DNA of 64,000 bases, from contig JADKJC010000004.1 in the NCBI GenBank assembly GCA_016722465.1, forward strand, positions 186,001 through 250,000. Direction: 5' to 3'. Positions 44,854 to 54,299 of the stretch are shown here, piece by piece. Numbering within the stretch: position 1 is the stretch's first letter; every line of letters starts with the position of its first letter. A program made the translations under genes and the position numbers. Below the pieces are notes generated by a model. That model saw only the letters and a list, made by a program, of their open reading frames with translations. It did no database searches and was not told where the DNA came from. The DNA is from Chitinophagaceae bacterium. GTDB lineage: Bacteria; Bacteroidota; Bacteroidia; Chitinophagales; Chitinophagaceae.

Positions 44854-45335
44854 AAAGCGAACAACCTGTTGCCCAGTTAAAGGTCAATTCCAGCGGCCCA
44901 ATAAAAATTTTCCTGGTGGATGACGATGCAGTTTTTTTAAAGTTACTGGAGATAGGGCTCCGGCAGCAGGGCGATTTTGATATTGAAACATTTGCCACCG
45001 GCGAACGTTGCCTGCTTCGTTTATCACATCATCCCGATGTGGTCATTTTGGATTATCACCTTGATGGTATTGATAAAAATGCCATCAACGGCATTGAAAC
45101 GCTGGACAAAATAAAAGCTTTTGACGCTGATATTCCCGTGCTGATGCTATCCTCCCAGGATAAAATTGAAGTGGCGGTTGACTGTATGCATCATGGGGCT
45201 TTTGATTATATAGTGAAAAGCGAATCCGCTTTAGTGCGCCTGCAAAAGATGGTCACCACCGTCGCCGGTTATAAAAAGATGGAAAAGACTTTGAACTGGT
45301 ATATGAAGATTGCTGCTGCCAATACCATTCATTAA
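44850..45335 (+). CDS. Single-domain response regulator
   Basis: The 161-residue protein is a REC domain with an N-terminal ~20-residue extension: acidic pair FLVDDDAVF, phospho-Asp in VVILDYHLDG and Lys in DYIVKSES. It has no output domain, so it likely serves as a phosphate shuttle or protein-binding regulator. It overlaps the Hpt gene, making an AraC-kinase-Hpt-REC operon. Confidence 0.85.
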   Translation: MKSEQPVAQLKVNSSGPIKIFLVDDDAVFLKLLEIGLRQQGDFDIETFATGERCLLRLSHHPDVVILDYHLDGIDKNAINGIETLDKIKAFDADIPVLMLSSQDKIEVAVDCMHHGAFDYIVKSESALVRLQKMVTTVAGYKKMEKTLNWYMKIAAANTIH

Positions 45336-45446
45336 TGCCACTTACACTTGTTTGCAGGATGGGAACATCAATCTACTTTTTTTGAAGGCGCTGTTTAACC
45401 CGGTATTGTTTTGTCCTGAAATAGGGTTACGCAAATTAAGTGTAAA

Positions 45447-45542
45447 ATGGACGATGTAAACGGATTTGCCCGGGAGGGTTATTACAGCCCGGAGCTTAAA
45501 CACCAGGTAGGTAAAGACCAAATTGACAATGGTCTTTCATAA
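45447..45542 (+). pseudogene. Possible insertion-sequence fragment (transposase N-terminus)
   Basis: A 31-residue frame reads MDDVNGFAREGYYSPELKHQ then VGKDQIDNGLS. The YSPELKxQVxxxxIDNGxS pattern resembles the first helix of IS transposase HTH proteins, and the preceding bases (CCTGAAATAGGGTTACGC) could be an IS end. The frame stops abruptly and nothing further is present. This is recognition by pattern only. Confidence 0.3.
45513..45537. terminator. Hairpin between convergent genes
   Basis: AAAGACC (45513-45519) and GGTCTTT (45531-45537) form a 7-bp stem with an 11-nt loop between the response regulator and the convergent lipoprotein gene. The T-run is short. Confidence 0.4.
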
Positions 45543-45551
45543 GAAACTTTA

Positions 45552-46046
45552 TCAGTTTCCCTCCCTCACAAAATCCGTTCTGGCATAAGTACCCGGCTCC
45601 GCATGGTCGCCCTGTTTAAAACGGATGTCTACGCAATTGATGCCGCTAAGTTCAGTAAGGTTATAAGTTACTTCTGCCAGGTAAGCTTCTGCTCCGGTGG
45701 AACCTATCTGCTTAGTGAGGTAATTGCTTTTGTCAATTTTTAAAAAGATGGTATCGCCGGATGTTTTTACCATTGCCAGTTGTATCTCAGGGTAGGTACT
45801 GTTAAGCATGCCCAACATACTGGATGCAGTGAGTGAGTCGGCACTTACGGGCCTTGTTTTTTTCATGGACAGGCCTTTGCTGTCTCCTTCATCTGCCGCC
45901 CAAAAATAGTGGGCATCTATTAATTGGGGTGTACTGTCTTTTGCAATAGTAATGGAATCTTTTGTAGTTGCTTCCTGGTCTTTTTGTTTGGTATTACAGG
46001 AGAAGAGGAGGATTGGCAGCAGCAGAAAACATAGACTGTTTTTCAT
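45552..46046 (-). CDS. Lipoprotein of unknown function
   Basis: The 164-residue protein has a lipobox (ILLFSC) and a mature part with SLTASSMLGMLNSTYPEIQL, SGDTIFLKI and a strand-rich end (GINCVDIRFKQGDHAEPGTY). The middle resembles GerM/GerMN-like domains (short alpha/beta, D-T-I-F-L), but this is weak. It is likely outer-membrane anchored. Confidence 0.6.
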   Translation of the reverse strand: MKNSLCFLLLPILLFSCNTKQKDQEATTKDSITIAKDSTPQLIDAHYFWAADEGDSKGLSMKKTRPVSADSLTASSMLGMLNSTYPEIQLAMVKTSGDTIFLKIDKSNYLTKQIGSTGAEAYLAEVTYNLTELSGINCVDIRFKQGDHAEPGTYARTDFVREGN

Positions 46047-46360
46047 GGCCGTGTGTTTAAATTTTCTGTTGTAAAGTTACGGCAGTGCTTTGATAGTATT
46101 GTTGAAAAAACTGACTTTAATATTGCAGCCATTCCTGCATTTTCAATTTGGGTGTAAAAGAAGATACGAACCAAAAAGGCACCTGGCCCAATAAGAGGTA
46201 AGAATGTTCGTATGCAAGTGTAAAACAACATTTCAACGTATTGTTTAAATGGAGTTGATTTGAAAAACAGCTTGTCTGCGTTTCTGCAGATGTTCAGAAA
46301 TGGTATGCCGTACAAGAGTGCGACGCAACAATGTTTAATTGAAATAGGATAGCCTGTTCA
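46047..46360. other. Spacer without recognised gene
   Basis: There is no supported gene. A weak minus-strand frame at 46043-46315 lacks features of a real protein. Confidence 0.35.
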
Positions 46361-46363
46361 AAA

Positions 46364-46403
46364 AAAAAATCTACTCCGGCCTTTCAACCGGAATAGATTT
46401 TTT
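46364..46403. terminator. Strong bidirectional terminator after the EF-G paralogue
   Basis: AAAAAATCTA-C-TCCGG pairs with CCGGA-A-TAGATTTTTT around an 8-nt loop, with T-runs on both strands. It lies 17 nt past the end of the EF-G-like gene. Confidence 0.85.
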
Positions 46404-46420
46404 ATCATTACGCAATTCTC

Positions 46421-48551
46421 TTACTCCATCACTAACTCATGCTTGCTATGTGCTTCGGTGAGCTTGCGCTGTACCTCGAAAGCAACGGGTGCATAAGAAT
46501 CAAAATACATATTGAACCTTGCACGGCCCTGTGTTAAACTGCGGAGCGAAGAGGAGTACTGGTGCATTTGCGCCAATGGTACTTTGGCAACGATCTTTTG
46601 AAAATGCCCATCGGCATCCATGCCTTCCACCACACCCATACGGGTTTGCAGGTCGCCCATTACAGCGCCCACCATTTCATCCGGCGACAATACTTCAACC
46701 GTATAAATAGGTTCCAGCAATTGCGGATTGGCTTCCAGAAATGCCTGGCGGAATGCCTGTAGCCCGGCAATTTTAAAGGAGATATCATTGCTGTCCACAT
46801 CATGCATTTTGCCATCGTACACACTTACCCTTATGTCACGGGCATAGCACCCGGTAAGCGGGCCATTCTGCATTTTTTCCATCACACCTTTAATATAGAA
46901 GGCAGGAAACGGGCATCGATAGCGCCACCCACAATGCAGTTGCAGAAAACGAGTTTGCCACCCCAGTCAAGTTCAAACTCCTCTTTGTGGCGGAGGTTGA
47001 GCCCTTCGGGATTGGGGATTCCTTCGTACCAGGGTTCAATCCGCATGTATACTTCGGCAAACTGGCCTGCGCCACCGCTTTGTTTTTTGTGACGGTAATT
47101 GCTTTCAGCTTTTCGGCTGATGGTTTCCCGGTAGGGGATTTTTGGCTTTTCTAACTTCACCTCCAGTTTATGAATATGATCGATCTTCCATTGCAGTACT
47201 TTCAAGTGCAGTTCGCCCTGGCAATGCAGCAGGGTTTGTTTTAATTCGGGAGATACTTCCACTCTTACAGTAGCATCTTCTTCCTGCAATGTGTGCAGCG
47301 CCTGCGATAATTTTTCTTCATCGCCTTTGTTTACGGAACTGATGGCAACAGTAACATTGGGATGCGGAAACTCAATCGGCACCAGTTCAATATTAGCGCC
47401 TTTATCATGGAGGGTATTGTTTACATGGGTGCTGCGGAGTTTGATGGTAGCGCCAATATCGCCTGCTACCAGTTCTGTTACCGGCACCCTGTTATGGCCT
47501 TCCATTAAAAAAAGCTGATTGAATTTTTCTGATACGCCGGTATTTTCATTGATGAGTTCGCTGCCCACTTTGATGGTGCCGCTGTACACTTTGAACAGGC
47601 TGAGTTCGCCGATATGTGGTTCAATGATGGTTTTGAATACAAAGAGGCAGGTAGGGCCATTTACATCGCAGCTAACGGTGCCGCCTGATTTTGTTTTTTG
47701 GGCAGGCATTTCGGTAGGGGCTGGTGCTACATAATCTATAAAGCTCATGATGCGCCCGGCACCCATGTTCTTTTCTGCCGATACACAGAACAGCGGGAAG
47801 ATATCATGTTTGATCATGGAAGCATGCAGGCCGGCTTTCATTTCTTCTTCAGTCAATTCGCCCTGGTCGAAATATTTTTCCATGAGCCCTTCATCATTAC
47901 TGGCGATGGTTTCAATAAGTTCTTTGTGGAGTTCATTGGCTTTTTCTTTTCACTGTCCGGTATGGGTAGTTTTTGCGGTTTGCCACCTTCGGGCCCGTAC
48001 TGGTACATCACCATGTTCAGCACATCAATGATCTGGTTAAAACCCGAACCTGTTTGTACCGGATATTGCACGGCTACCACGTTACCGCCAAAATGTGTTT
48101 TGGCTTCTCTCAGCGTTCTCTCAAAGTCGGCGCCATCACCGTCAACTTTATTTACTACAAAGATGGTAGGCGTTTTAAAAGTGTCCGTGTATTCCCAGAT
48201 GATATCGGCACCTACTTCCACGCCGTTCATTGCATTCAGTAAGATCACACCGGTATCAGCTACCCTTAGTGCGCTGATCACTTCGCCGATGAAATCATCA
48301 TAGCCGGGAGTGTCGATGATGTTTATTTTATAATCTTTCCAGGGGGTGTGCATGAGCGATGCAAACACACTGCTTTTTCTTTCTATTTCCAGTTCGTGGT
48401 AATCGCTTACGGTATTGCTGGCAGCGATGGTGCCACGGCGTTTGGTGATGCCTGCTTCGAAGAGCATGCTTTCGGCGAGTGTGGTTTTTCCACAGCCGGC
48501 ATGTCCGAGCAGGGCGATATTTTTTACATGGTTAGAGTCGTAGGTTGGCAT
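46421..48551 (-). CDS. Elongation factor G paralogue (frameshifted)
   Basis: Three frames (47853-48551, 46882-47883, 46421-46885) assemble into a ~710-residue EF-G-like GTPase. Motifs: P-loop GHAGCGKTTLAE, switch II DTPGYDDF, VVNKVDGDGADF, then domains II to V (LRSTHVNNTLHDKGANIELV; PYRETISRKAESNYRHKKQS; SSLRSLTQGRARFNMYFDSY). The P-loop GHAGCGKT differs from the housekeeping GHIDAGKT, which fits the second EF-G group often found beside the main fusA in Bacteroidota. Breaks near 47945 and 46885 are single-base. It is cytosolic; its exact role (elongation, recycling or hibernation) is unknown. Confidence 0.8.
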
Positions 48552-48634
48552 AGCAAATAGTTTTTTGATGATTGGAGCATCCTGATAAGCAACCAGCCAA
48601 CCTTATGCAGATTGGCCGGTGTTTATATGGATCG

Positions 48635-48991
48635 TTATTTTTTTACAAAGCTGTGGAAGTCCTCCTCCAGTTTATCAAGATCACCCAACAGCATGTCGAG
48701 TTTATCTTTGATATAATGATGGGGTATGCGGTGGCCGAAATTTGGATGGCGTTCGGCTTCCACCACATGGTGTTTGATCTCGTGTTTCAGATCGTGAATG
48801 TTGATGAGTTGAATGTGAAATTGATTGTGAAAATGTTCGATGCCGATCAGCGTATCCTGATCCGTTTTGCCAGGGGCGAAATAGTATAGTTCATTTTTTA
48901 AGGTATTGATCTTGCTGCGGTATGCAGTGAGCTGGTCATACCATTGCTTGCACTCATCGATGAGTGTGCGGTGTTGTGTTTCTGTAACCAT
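48635..48991 (-). CDS. Small helical protein of unknown function
   Basis: The 118-residue protein has several His-rich helices (GIEHFHNQFHIQLINIHDL; HEIKHHVVEAERHP) and a Leu/Asp-rich end (KDKLDMLLGDLDKLEEDF). It has no signal peptide or known domain. It lies just upstream of the EF-G paralogue on the same strand. Confidence 0.5.
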   Translation of the reverse strand: MVTETQHRTLIDECKQWYDQLTAYRSKINTLKNELYYFAPGKTDQDTLIGIEHFHNQFHIQLINIHDLKHEIKHHVVEAERHPNFGHRIPHHYIKDKLDMLLGDLDKLEEDFHSFVKK

Positions 48992-49375
48992 TGGAAAATG
49001 TTTTAAGATTTATAAATGATTGAACAATGTTGCAAGTATTTCATTGTTTGCTGTACTAAAGGTCAAGCAGGTGCAAATAAAAAAAACTGACATTCGTCAT
49101 GCCTTTCTGTAAGCGTCATCATTTTTCGAAGGGTAGGGTTGGGGTAAATAACAGGTTAGTTAAATGGGCTGAGTTAGTAAGACTGGCAGCGGTTATAAAG
49201 TTATAGGATTATTATTTATTGAGAAGTAGTTTTTTTATTTTTTAAGTGCTGAAGGCTTTGGGTACTGAACAAATGTAAAAGAATAAATGATTTTTAAAGA
49301 TTGAGGCTTGCTTCCACTGTAAGAAAGTGTAGCAACTTAAAACCGCAAACGCCCCATTCACTATTCACCATTGCC
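48992..49375. other. Spacer with a heptamer repeat
   Basis: There is no gene. A short ATTCACC-type heptamer array lies at 49354-49370, beside the stop codon of the next gene. The rest is A+T-rich without recognised elements. Confidence 0.45.
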
Positions 49376-50806
49376 CTAATCGCTCTCTATCCACAACACA
49401 GAGTTTTTGGTATTGTATTCATTTTCCTCCCATAACTTATTGGCAGGGTCCAGTATCCATTTACCATCTATGATAAACTTATAAACGTGCTTGCCTTTAT
49501 TCAGGTGTGCTTTAAATATCCAATCATCGCCCTCTCTTTTCATTTTAAAAGAAGTAGGGTTCCAGTTGTTCATATCACCACCCAGGCACACGGTACTGGC
49601 ATTGGCAAAGCCTTTTAGGCGGAAGGTGAAATTCGGTTGTATCACCAGCGCAAGGTTGCCTGATAATACAGAGTCTCCAAAATACTTTCCATCTATGATC
49701 AGTTTATATTCATAATTGCCGGGGCCGAGGGTGTATGGAAGCTCCCAGCCATTGCCGGTTTTGTTCATGAACAGCTCATTTTCCTTCCAGTTATTGAAGG
49801 AACCAAACAGCACCACTTTCTGTGCACCGGCAAATCCATTCAGTTTAAAGGTATAAGGTTTGCCAATGCGGATCACTGAATTAAAACCATTGTATTCATT
49901 CGGTAGTTTGTCGTTATTCGCCGGATCCGCAAACCAGTTACCATCTGCAATAAAACGATAAGTATGGGTGCCTTCAGAAAGATATACCGGGATGGCGCAG
50001 CCGGTGGCAGTCCGTATCATTTGCAATTCATTTGCTCTCCAGCCATTAAAGCTGCCGGCTAAATAAACCTTCTTTGCATTGCTGTACCCATCCAGCGTAA
50101 AATTATAATTGGTTTTATAATACACTGAGTTGTCGTTGCCCATGCCATCATTTTCATTATTGATATCATCCCGGTCCACCGTCCAGTTGCCATCAATGAT
50201 AAATTTGTAAAGATGTTTGCCTGCAGGCAGTTTTACGTTGGCGATCCATCCGCTGTCTGTCCTGGCCATAGGGAATGCAGCATGCTGCCAGTTGGTAAAA
50301 CTGCCGGCCAGTTTTACGCTGTTTGCGCCGGTGTTTCCTCGAAGAAAGAAAGTGACAACGGAATCTGAAACGGCAAATGGTGATTTATTCTTATACCGGT
50401 TGTAGCCAAAATGCACCTGGTTGGCTGGCGGCAATACATCCGTACCTTCTTTTTGAGTGAAAATTATTTTGTCTGCAGGGTCAGTGATATTGTCGGCGCT
50501 GAAGAGTGGTTTGCTGATCACAAAAATTTCTTTGCTGTCAATATCAACTTTCCACCCAAGTTTGTGCAGGGAGTCTGCAATGCCTGTTTGTAAAAAAGCA
50601 GGCAGGTTAAGATCGCTGAGTTCGTATTTTGAAATGAAACTGTCCAGTGATGATTGTTGCAGGTTCTTACTGAGGGCAATGTACATGTTGCCATCCTTAA
50701 TGGTATAGGTCTTTACCGGAGGTTGAGCCTGTAGCTGTACCACCAGCAATATAAAGCTGGCAGCCATCAGCCATTTTAATAAAGTGATCTTCCTCCTCAT
50801 TTCCAT
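49376..50806 (-). CDS. Exported protein with four CBM48-like domains
   Basis: A signal peptide (MAASFILLVVQLQAQPP) precedes an ~120-residue N-terminal part and four tandem Ig-like units. Each has the CBM48/AMPK-glycogen-binding signature (KLAGSFTNW, YLAGSFNGW, VLFGSFNNW, CLGGDMNNW), followed by LxxGxHxYKFIIDGxWxxD. Such domains bind alpha-glucans or related polysaccharides. The absence of a catalytic domain suggests a binding or sensing role outside the cytoplasm. It overlaps the retropepsin-like gene by 10 nt. Confidence 0.75.
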   Translation of the reverse strand: MEMRRKITLLKWLMAASFILLVVQLQAQPPVKTYTIKDGNMYIALSKNLQQSSLDSFISKYELSDLNLPAFLQTGIADSLHKLGWKVDIDSKEIFVISKPLFSADNITDPADKIIFTQKEGTDVLPPANQVHFGYNRYKNKSPFAVSDSVVTFFLRGNTGANSVKLAGSFTNWQHAAFPMARTDSGWIANVKLPAGKHLYKFIIDGNWTVDRDDINNENDGMGNDNSVYYKTNYNFTLDGYSNAKKVYLAGSFNGWRANELQMIRTATGCAIPVYLSEGTHTYRFIADGNWFADPANNDKLPNEYNGFNSVIRIGKPYTFKLNGFAGAQKVVLFGSFNNWKENELFMNKTGNGWELPYTLGPGNYEYKLIIDGKYFGDSVLSGNLALVIQPNFTFRLKGFANASTVCLGGDMNNWNPTSFKMKREGDDWIFKAHLNKGKHVYKFIIDGKWILDPANKLWEENEYNTKNSVLWIESD

Positions 50807-51741
50807 ATATACATTTTATTGTTTACAAAGTTAAATCCTATTTTATGTAAGCTCAGGAAATCAAACCCCAAAATTCCATCGATACAAGTGTTATCTGCCA
50901 GGCAGGTTTTCTCCAGGTTGGTGATGATCACGGGCAGGCTGCCGGTATTCTGGTCGCCAATCGTAAGGTTGTTGAGGTTGCCGTAGAGTGCTTCCACTTT
51001 TTTATTGCCGGCACCTGAGAGGTTGATGCGTTTTAATATTTCCACGTTGTCGAATATTTTAGAAGGCAGCCGGCTATCCAGTAGGTTGCATTCTGCTCCG
51101 GAATCAATGATCAGCCTTAATTTTTTTCCTGCAATGATGGTGCTGGTCATGATCTTATGATTCCATATTTCTATTGGCACTGTGCTGTAGGCAGCCGTAT
51201 CTTTCAGCATCGCATGTTTGTAGGTAGTGGCTTCCTTTTTTCCGATGCGGTGCAGGTACAGCAGGCTGTTTTCATAATCGATGATCATTTCAAAGCGGCT
51301 GAACACAGAAAGGCCAATGAGGCCAAGTATTCTTACCGCTTTTGTATTTTCAATGTGCCCAAGATTGAGCAGGTCTGCAGGTACAGAATTGTTGTGAATG
51401 CAGCCCAATACCAGGTCGTTAACCTGTGTTTTTGTAACAGCAGATACAGATCCTGTAATGCCGTTTTGTTCTTCATTCTCTGCAACGGTAGTGGGGTAAT
51501 CACGGAAGTACGTAATGTTCAGCACCAACCCGGGTGCACCGGTATCCAGGATGAAATTACCATCAGTTGTATCTGCTTTTGCCCTTAGTAATATCAAATT
51601 GCCTGCACGGCTGAAGGGAATGATGCAACTCACAGAATCTGACCCCGGTGCAACTGGTAAAGTTTGCAGCGTAATGGAAATCGTCCTTTGTGTGAATGTA
51701 TCAGCGGGATTGGCGCCATACAAAATTGTAGTTGCAAACAT
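50797..51741 (-). CDS. Duplicated retropepsin-like aspartic protease
   Basis: The 314-residue protein contains two retropepsin-type half-sites: ILDTGAPGLVLN in the first half and IIDSGAECNLL in the second, each with a downstream hydrophobic-Gly (ILGLIGLSVFSRF; DGILGFDFLSL). Since retropepsins act as dimers, the two halves could form one active site in a single chain. The start is uncertain: the ATG leaves a short signal-like N-terminus, and upstream in-frame codons (IKRFFLYTGFIGIA) would give a better one but lack a standard start. It is probably exported. Confidence 0.7.
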   Translation of the reverse strand: MFATTILYGANPADTFTQRTISITLQTLPVAPGSDSVSCIIPFSRAGNLILLRAKADTTDGNFILDTGAPGLVLNITYFRDYPTTVAENEEQNGITGSVSAVTKTQVNDLVLGCIHNNSVPADLLNLGHIENTKAVRILGLIGLSVFSRFEMIIDYENSLLYLHRIGKKEATTYKHAMLKDTAAYSTVPIEIWNHKIMTSTIIAGKKLRLIIDSGAECNLLDSRLPSKIFDNVEILKRINLSGAGNKKVEALYGNLNNLTIGDQNTGSLPVIITNLEKTCLADNTCIDGILGFDFLSLHKIGFNFVNNKMYIWK

Positions 51742-51849
51742 TGCAATGCCAATAAAACCGGTATATAGGAAAAAGCGTTTAATAACAGGTTGTAATTAAG
51801 GCACTAATTTAATCGCTTTATCCAAATCAAAATTATAATGTTTCAATAT

Positions 51850-53244
51850 TCAGTGAGTAATAATCAGATTGCCCGGCACTACAAATGATTTGCCGGAACG
51901 AACGGTAATTACAGCGCCGCTGGTAATGTGCTGGGTCACATCAAGGATACATCGGCCACCGGCAACCGGATCGATGAATATATTGTAAGTGCCGGACAGG
52001 GTTAACGGAGGTTTTATCTTATTAGCCCAGTTGGCAGCATTACTCCAGTTGCCATTGCCGTTAAATGTGTAAATGGTTTTTACGGTTACCAGGGTACTGT
52101 CTGATGTTACCATGCTCCAGTTGCCCTTTACATCTTTAAATTGAAAATGGAGGATGTGTTGCCCACTGTCCATTCCATCGGCAGCAATTTGTTGGTTCAT
52201 GGTAAATGTGTTGATGAATGGCACAATGTCAACAAGGTTTAAACTACTGTCGCCTTCATCAAACCAGTAGCGGTAAGCCGTGATGGTATTTTGCGTTACC
52301 GTATCTGGTTGTTCTTTATAAAAAAATTGTGTGTTGGTACTGCTCCACTTTCCCTTTTCATCCGAAAACCTTACAGAGATGGCATGCAGTCCATCATGCA
52401 GGGCAACTGCAGTTAATTGTTGTGATAAATTGTAAGCAACAGATGGTGCAATGCTTTGCTGTACTGCTCCTGCAAAATCCTGGTCGAACCAATATTGAAA
52501 ACGGGTGATGGTATTATTACTGCCTGCAGGTTGCTTGTAAAAAAACTGACTGTTTGTGCTGCTCCATTGCTGATGATTGTCTAAAAATCTTACGTGAAGC
52601 GTATGCAGGCCGTCCAGTAAGGTTGCTGCATTTACAGGGGTGGATAACGTGTATGTTGTTCCCGGGGCAATCGTCTGTTGCACTGCAGCTGCATGGTTTT
52701 CATCAAACCAATATTGAAAAGCAATGATGGCATTGCCCCCGGCTGCTGGCAGGGATTTGTAAAAAAAATGTGCTATTGCGGAACTCCACCCGCCATGGTT
52801 GTCTTTGAATCTTACCTGCAGCACATGCAGGCCTGGCAGCAGGTTCACCGTATTGAGGCCGCTGATCAATGAGTAGGCAGGTAGGGCGGTAACTGGTTGT
52901 GTAACTGCATTCGCAATATCATTGTCGTACCAGTATTGATAGGCCGTGATGTTATTTCCGCCTGCCACTGCAGCCGTTTTATAAAAAAAAGAACTCAGCG
53001 TGGGTGAAACCCTGGCACTATCATCTGTAAAATTGATATTGAAAAGATGCAGCCCGTTTAAAAGATTGGTTGTATTTACCTGGGTGGAAAGGGTATACTG
53101 TTGCGCCGGGGTAATGTTCGTTTTCACCGCGTTGCCATATTGATTATCAAACCAGTACCGGTAGCTGCTGATCTTATTTTGTGAAACAGCTTTTACACTA
53201 TACAATGAAAGCAATAATAAAAGTATTGTATGTATACAATTCAT
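51850..53244 (-). CDS. Exported YWFD-repeat protein
   Basis: A signal peptide (MNCIHTILLLLLSLYSVKAV) is followed by five ~78-residue repeats, each with YRYWFDN-like and GLHxLxVRFxDxxGxWSS segments and FFYK, then a C-terminal strand region (NWSNAANWANKIKPP; ITSGAVITVRSGKSFVVPG) like other Bacteroidota surface proteins. I start at 53244 rather than at a more upstream Met because it gives a clean signal peptide and no overlap with the preceding gene. Function unknown; likely surface exposed. Confidence 0.7.
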   Translation of the reverse strand: MNCIHTILLLLLSLYSVKAVSQNKISSYRYWFDNQYGNAVKTNITPAQQYTLSTQVNTTNLLNGLHLFNINFTDDSARVSPTLSSFFYKTAAVAGGNNITAYQYWYDNDIANAVTQPVTALPAYSLISGLNTVNLLPGLHVLQVRFKDNHGGWSSAIAHFFYKSLPAAGGNAIIAFQYWFDENHAAAVQQTIAPGTTYTLSTPVNAATLLDGLHTLHVRFLDNHQQWSSTNSQFFYKQPAGSNNTITRFQYWFDQDFAGAVQQSIAPSVAYNLSQQLTAVALHDGLHAISVRFSDEKGKWSSTNTQFFYKEQPDTVTQNTITAYRYWFDEGDSSLNLVDIVPFINTFTMNQQIAADGMDSGQHILHFQFKDVKGNWSMVTSDSTLVTVKTIYTFNGNGNWSNAANWANKIKPPLTLSGTYNIFIDPVAGGRCILDVTQHITSGAVITVRSGKSFVVPGNLIITH

Positions 53245-53251
53245 AGCCTGG

Positions 53252-54289
53252 TTAGTTGTTTTGTGCCGCCACATGGATGTTTACATTTAGTTTACCCTGT
53301 GCATCTGTTGTTGCTGAAATGTTTTTGATCCTGATATGAGGATTAGACGGAACAGCCCCATCCTTGTAAGGGAAGATGCCTCCATATTGCCCCGCCTGCG
53401 ATCCATCGGTACCAGGGTAGCTTAGCGGTGATTGTAAATGATAATTGTGTGTATAGTTAAATGTATTGCCCGTTTGATTGATAAAAATGGCTGCCTGGGC
53501 AATGCCAAAATAATTATTTTGTGAAACGGATGCAGTACCAAAATTGGGAGCAGATAACAGGAATAAATTATTCTTGTAAGTGTTGCCCGAAACGGTGGAG
53601 AAAATTGCCCAACCGGTTTGTAAAAAAATATTGTTGTATAAATTATTATTGATCATGTCTCCATTAATAAGCGGATCACCGCCGGCGCCGGGGAACAAAA
53701 AAACAGAGTTGTAAAACTGGTTGCCGATTGAATTGGTAATATGTGATTGAAGGATTGAATTGTAAACGGATGTATTCCGGGCATTTGTCAGTATTACATT
53801 GCCTGCAAATACATTTCCAATTAAAGCAATATTGGTTGATGGATTTGATGCGTTTCCCGGTATTTCAAAAACCTCGTTCAGCTTGCAGTATTTTATGGTA
53901 ACCTGGTTTACAGCAGCATTGGCGCTGAAGAAGAAATTGCCCGTGATCTCAACTCCTTCCAAATGAAAATGATCTGCATTTTCATTGAGTGTAATGTTAC
54001 CGGTAATGAATGATTTGCCAGTAGCCTGGGTAGAATCCTCATAGTGACCAGCCCCAAAGATGGTGAGCCCCTTGTCGAAATTGGCCGGCGCTGCAAATGC
54101 ACCACCGGGTAAATAGATGGTATCTCCACTCAAGGCCGCATTGCTGGCATCAATCAATGCATTTACTCCTGAAAAATGCTGTGCTACACCCTGGCTGTGC
54201 AGTGATACCACAAACTGTGCCGAGGAACCTGTAGTAACCGCAGTTGCGGCAAACAAAAAAATGGCCTGTATTTTTTTCATACCATTCAT
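53252..54289 (-). CDS. Exported beta-helix protein (paralogue B)
   Basis: A signal peptide (MKKIQAIFLFAATAVTTGSS, start possibly at 54280) precedes a right-handed beta-helix-like body (DTIYLPGGAFAAP, GLTIFGAGHYEDST, NNLYNNIFL ...) ending KLNVNIHVAAQNN. It aligns by eye along its whole length with the adjacent gene at 54300-55313. No catalytic residues or sorting tail are seen. Confidence 0.7.
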   Translation of the reverse strand: MNGMKKIQAIFLFAATAVTTGSSAQFVVSLHSQGVAQHFSGVNALIDASNAALSGDTIYLPGGAFAAPANFDKGLTIFGAGHYEDSTQATGKSFITGNITLNENADHFHLEGVEITGNFFFSANAAVNQVTIKYCKLNEVFEIPGNASNPSTNIALIGNVFAGNVILTNARNTSVYNSILQSHITNSIGNQFYNSVFLFPGAGGDPLINGDMINNNLYNNIFLQTGWAIFSTVSGNTYKNNLFLLSAPNFGTASVSQNNYFGIAQAAIFINQTGNTFNYTHNYHLQSPLSYPGTDGSQAGQYGGIFPYKDGAVPSNPHIRIKNISATTDAQGKLNVNIHVAAQNN

Positions 54290-54299
54290 TTTTTAAGGT

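Noticed and set aside
47698..48303. 201-residue plus-strand frame opposite the EF-G paralogue
   Set aside because: The minus strand encodes clear G-domain motifs here; the plus frame has none.
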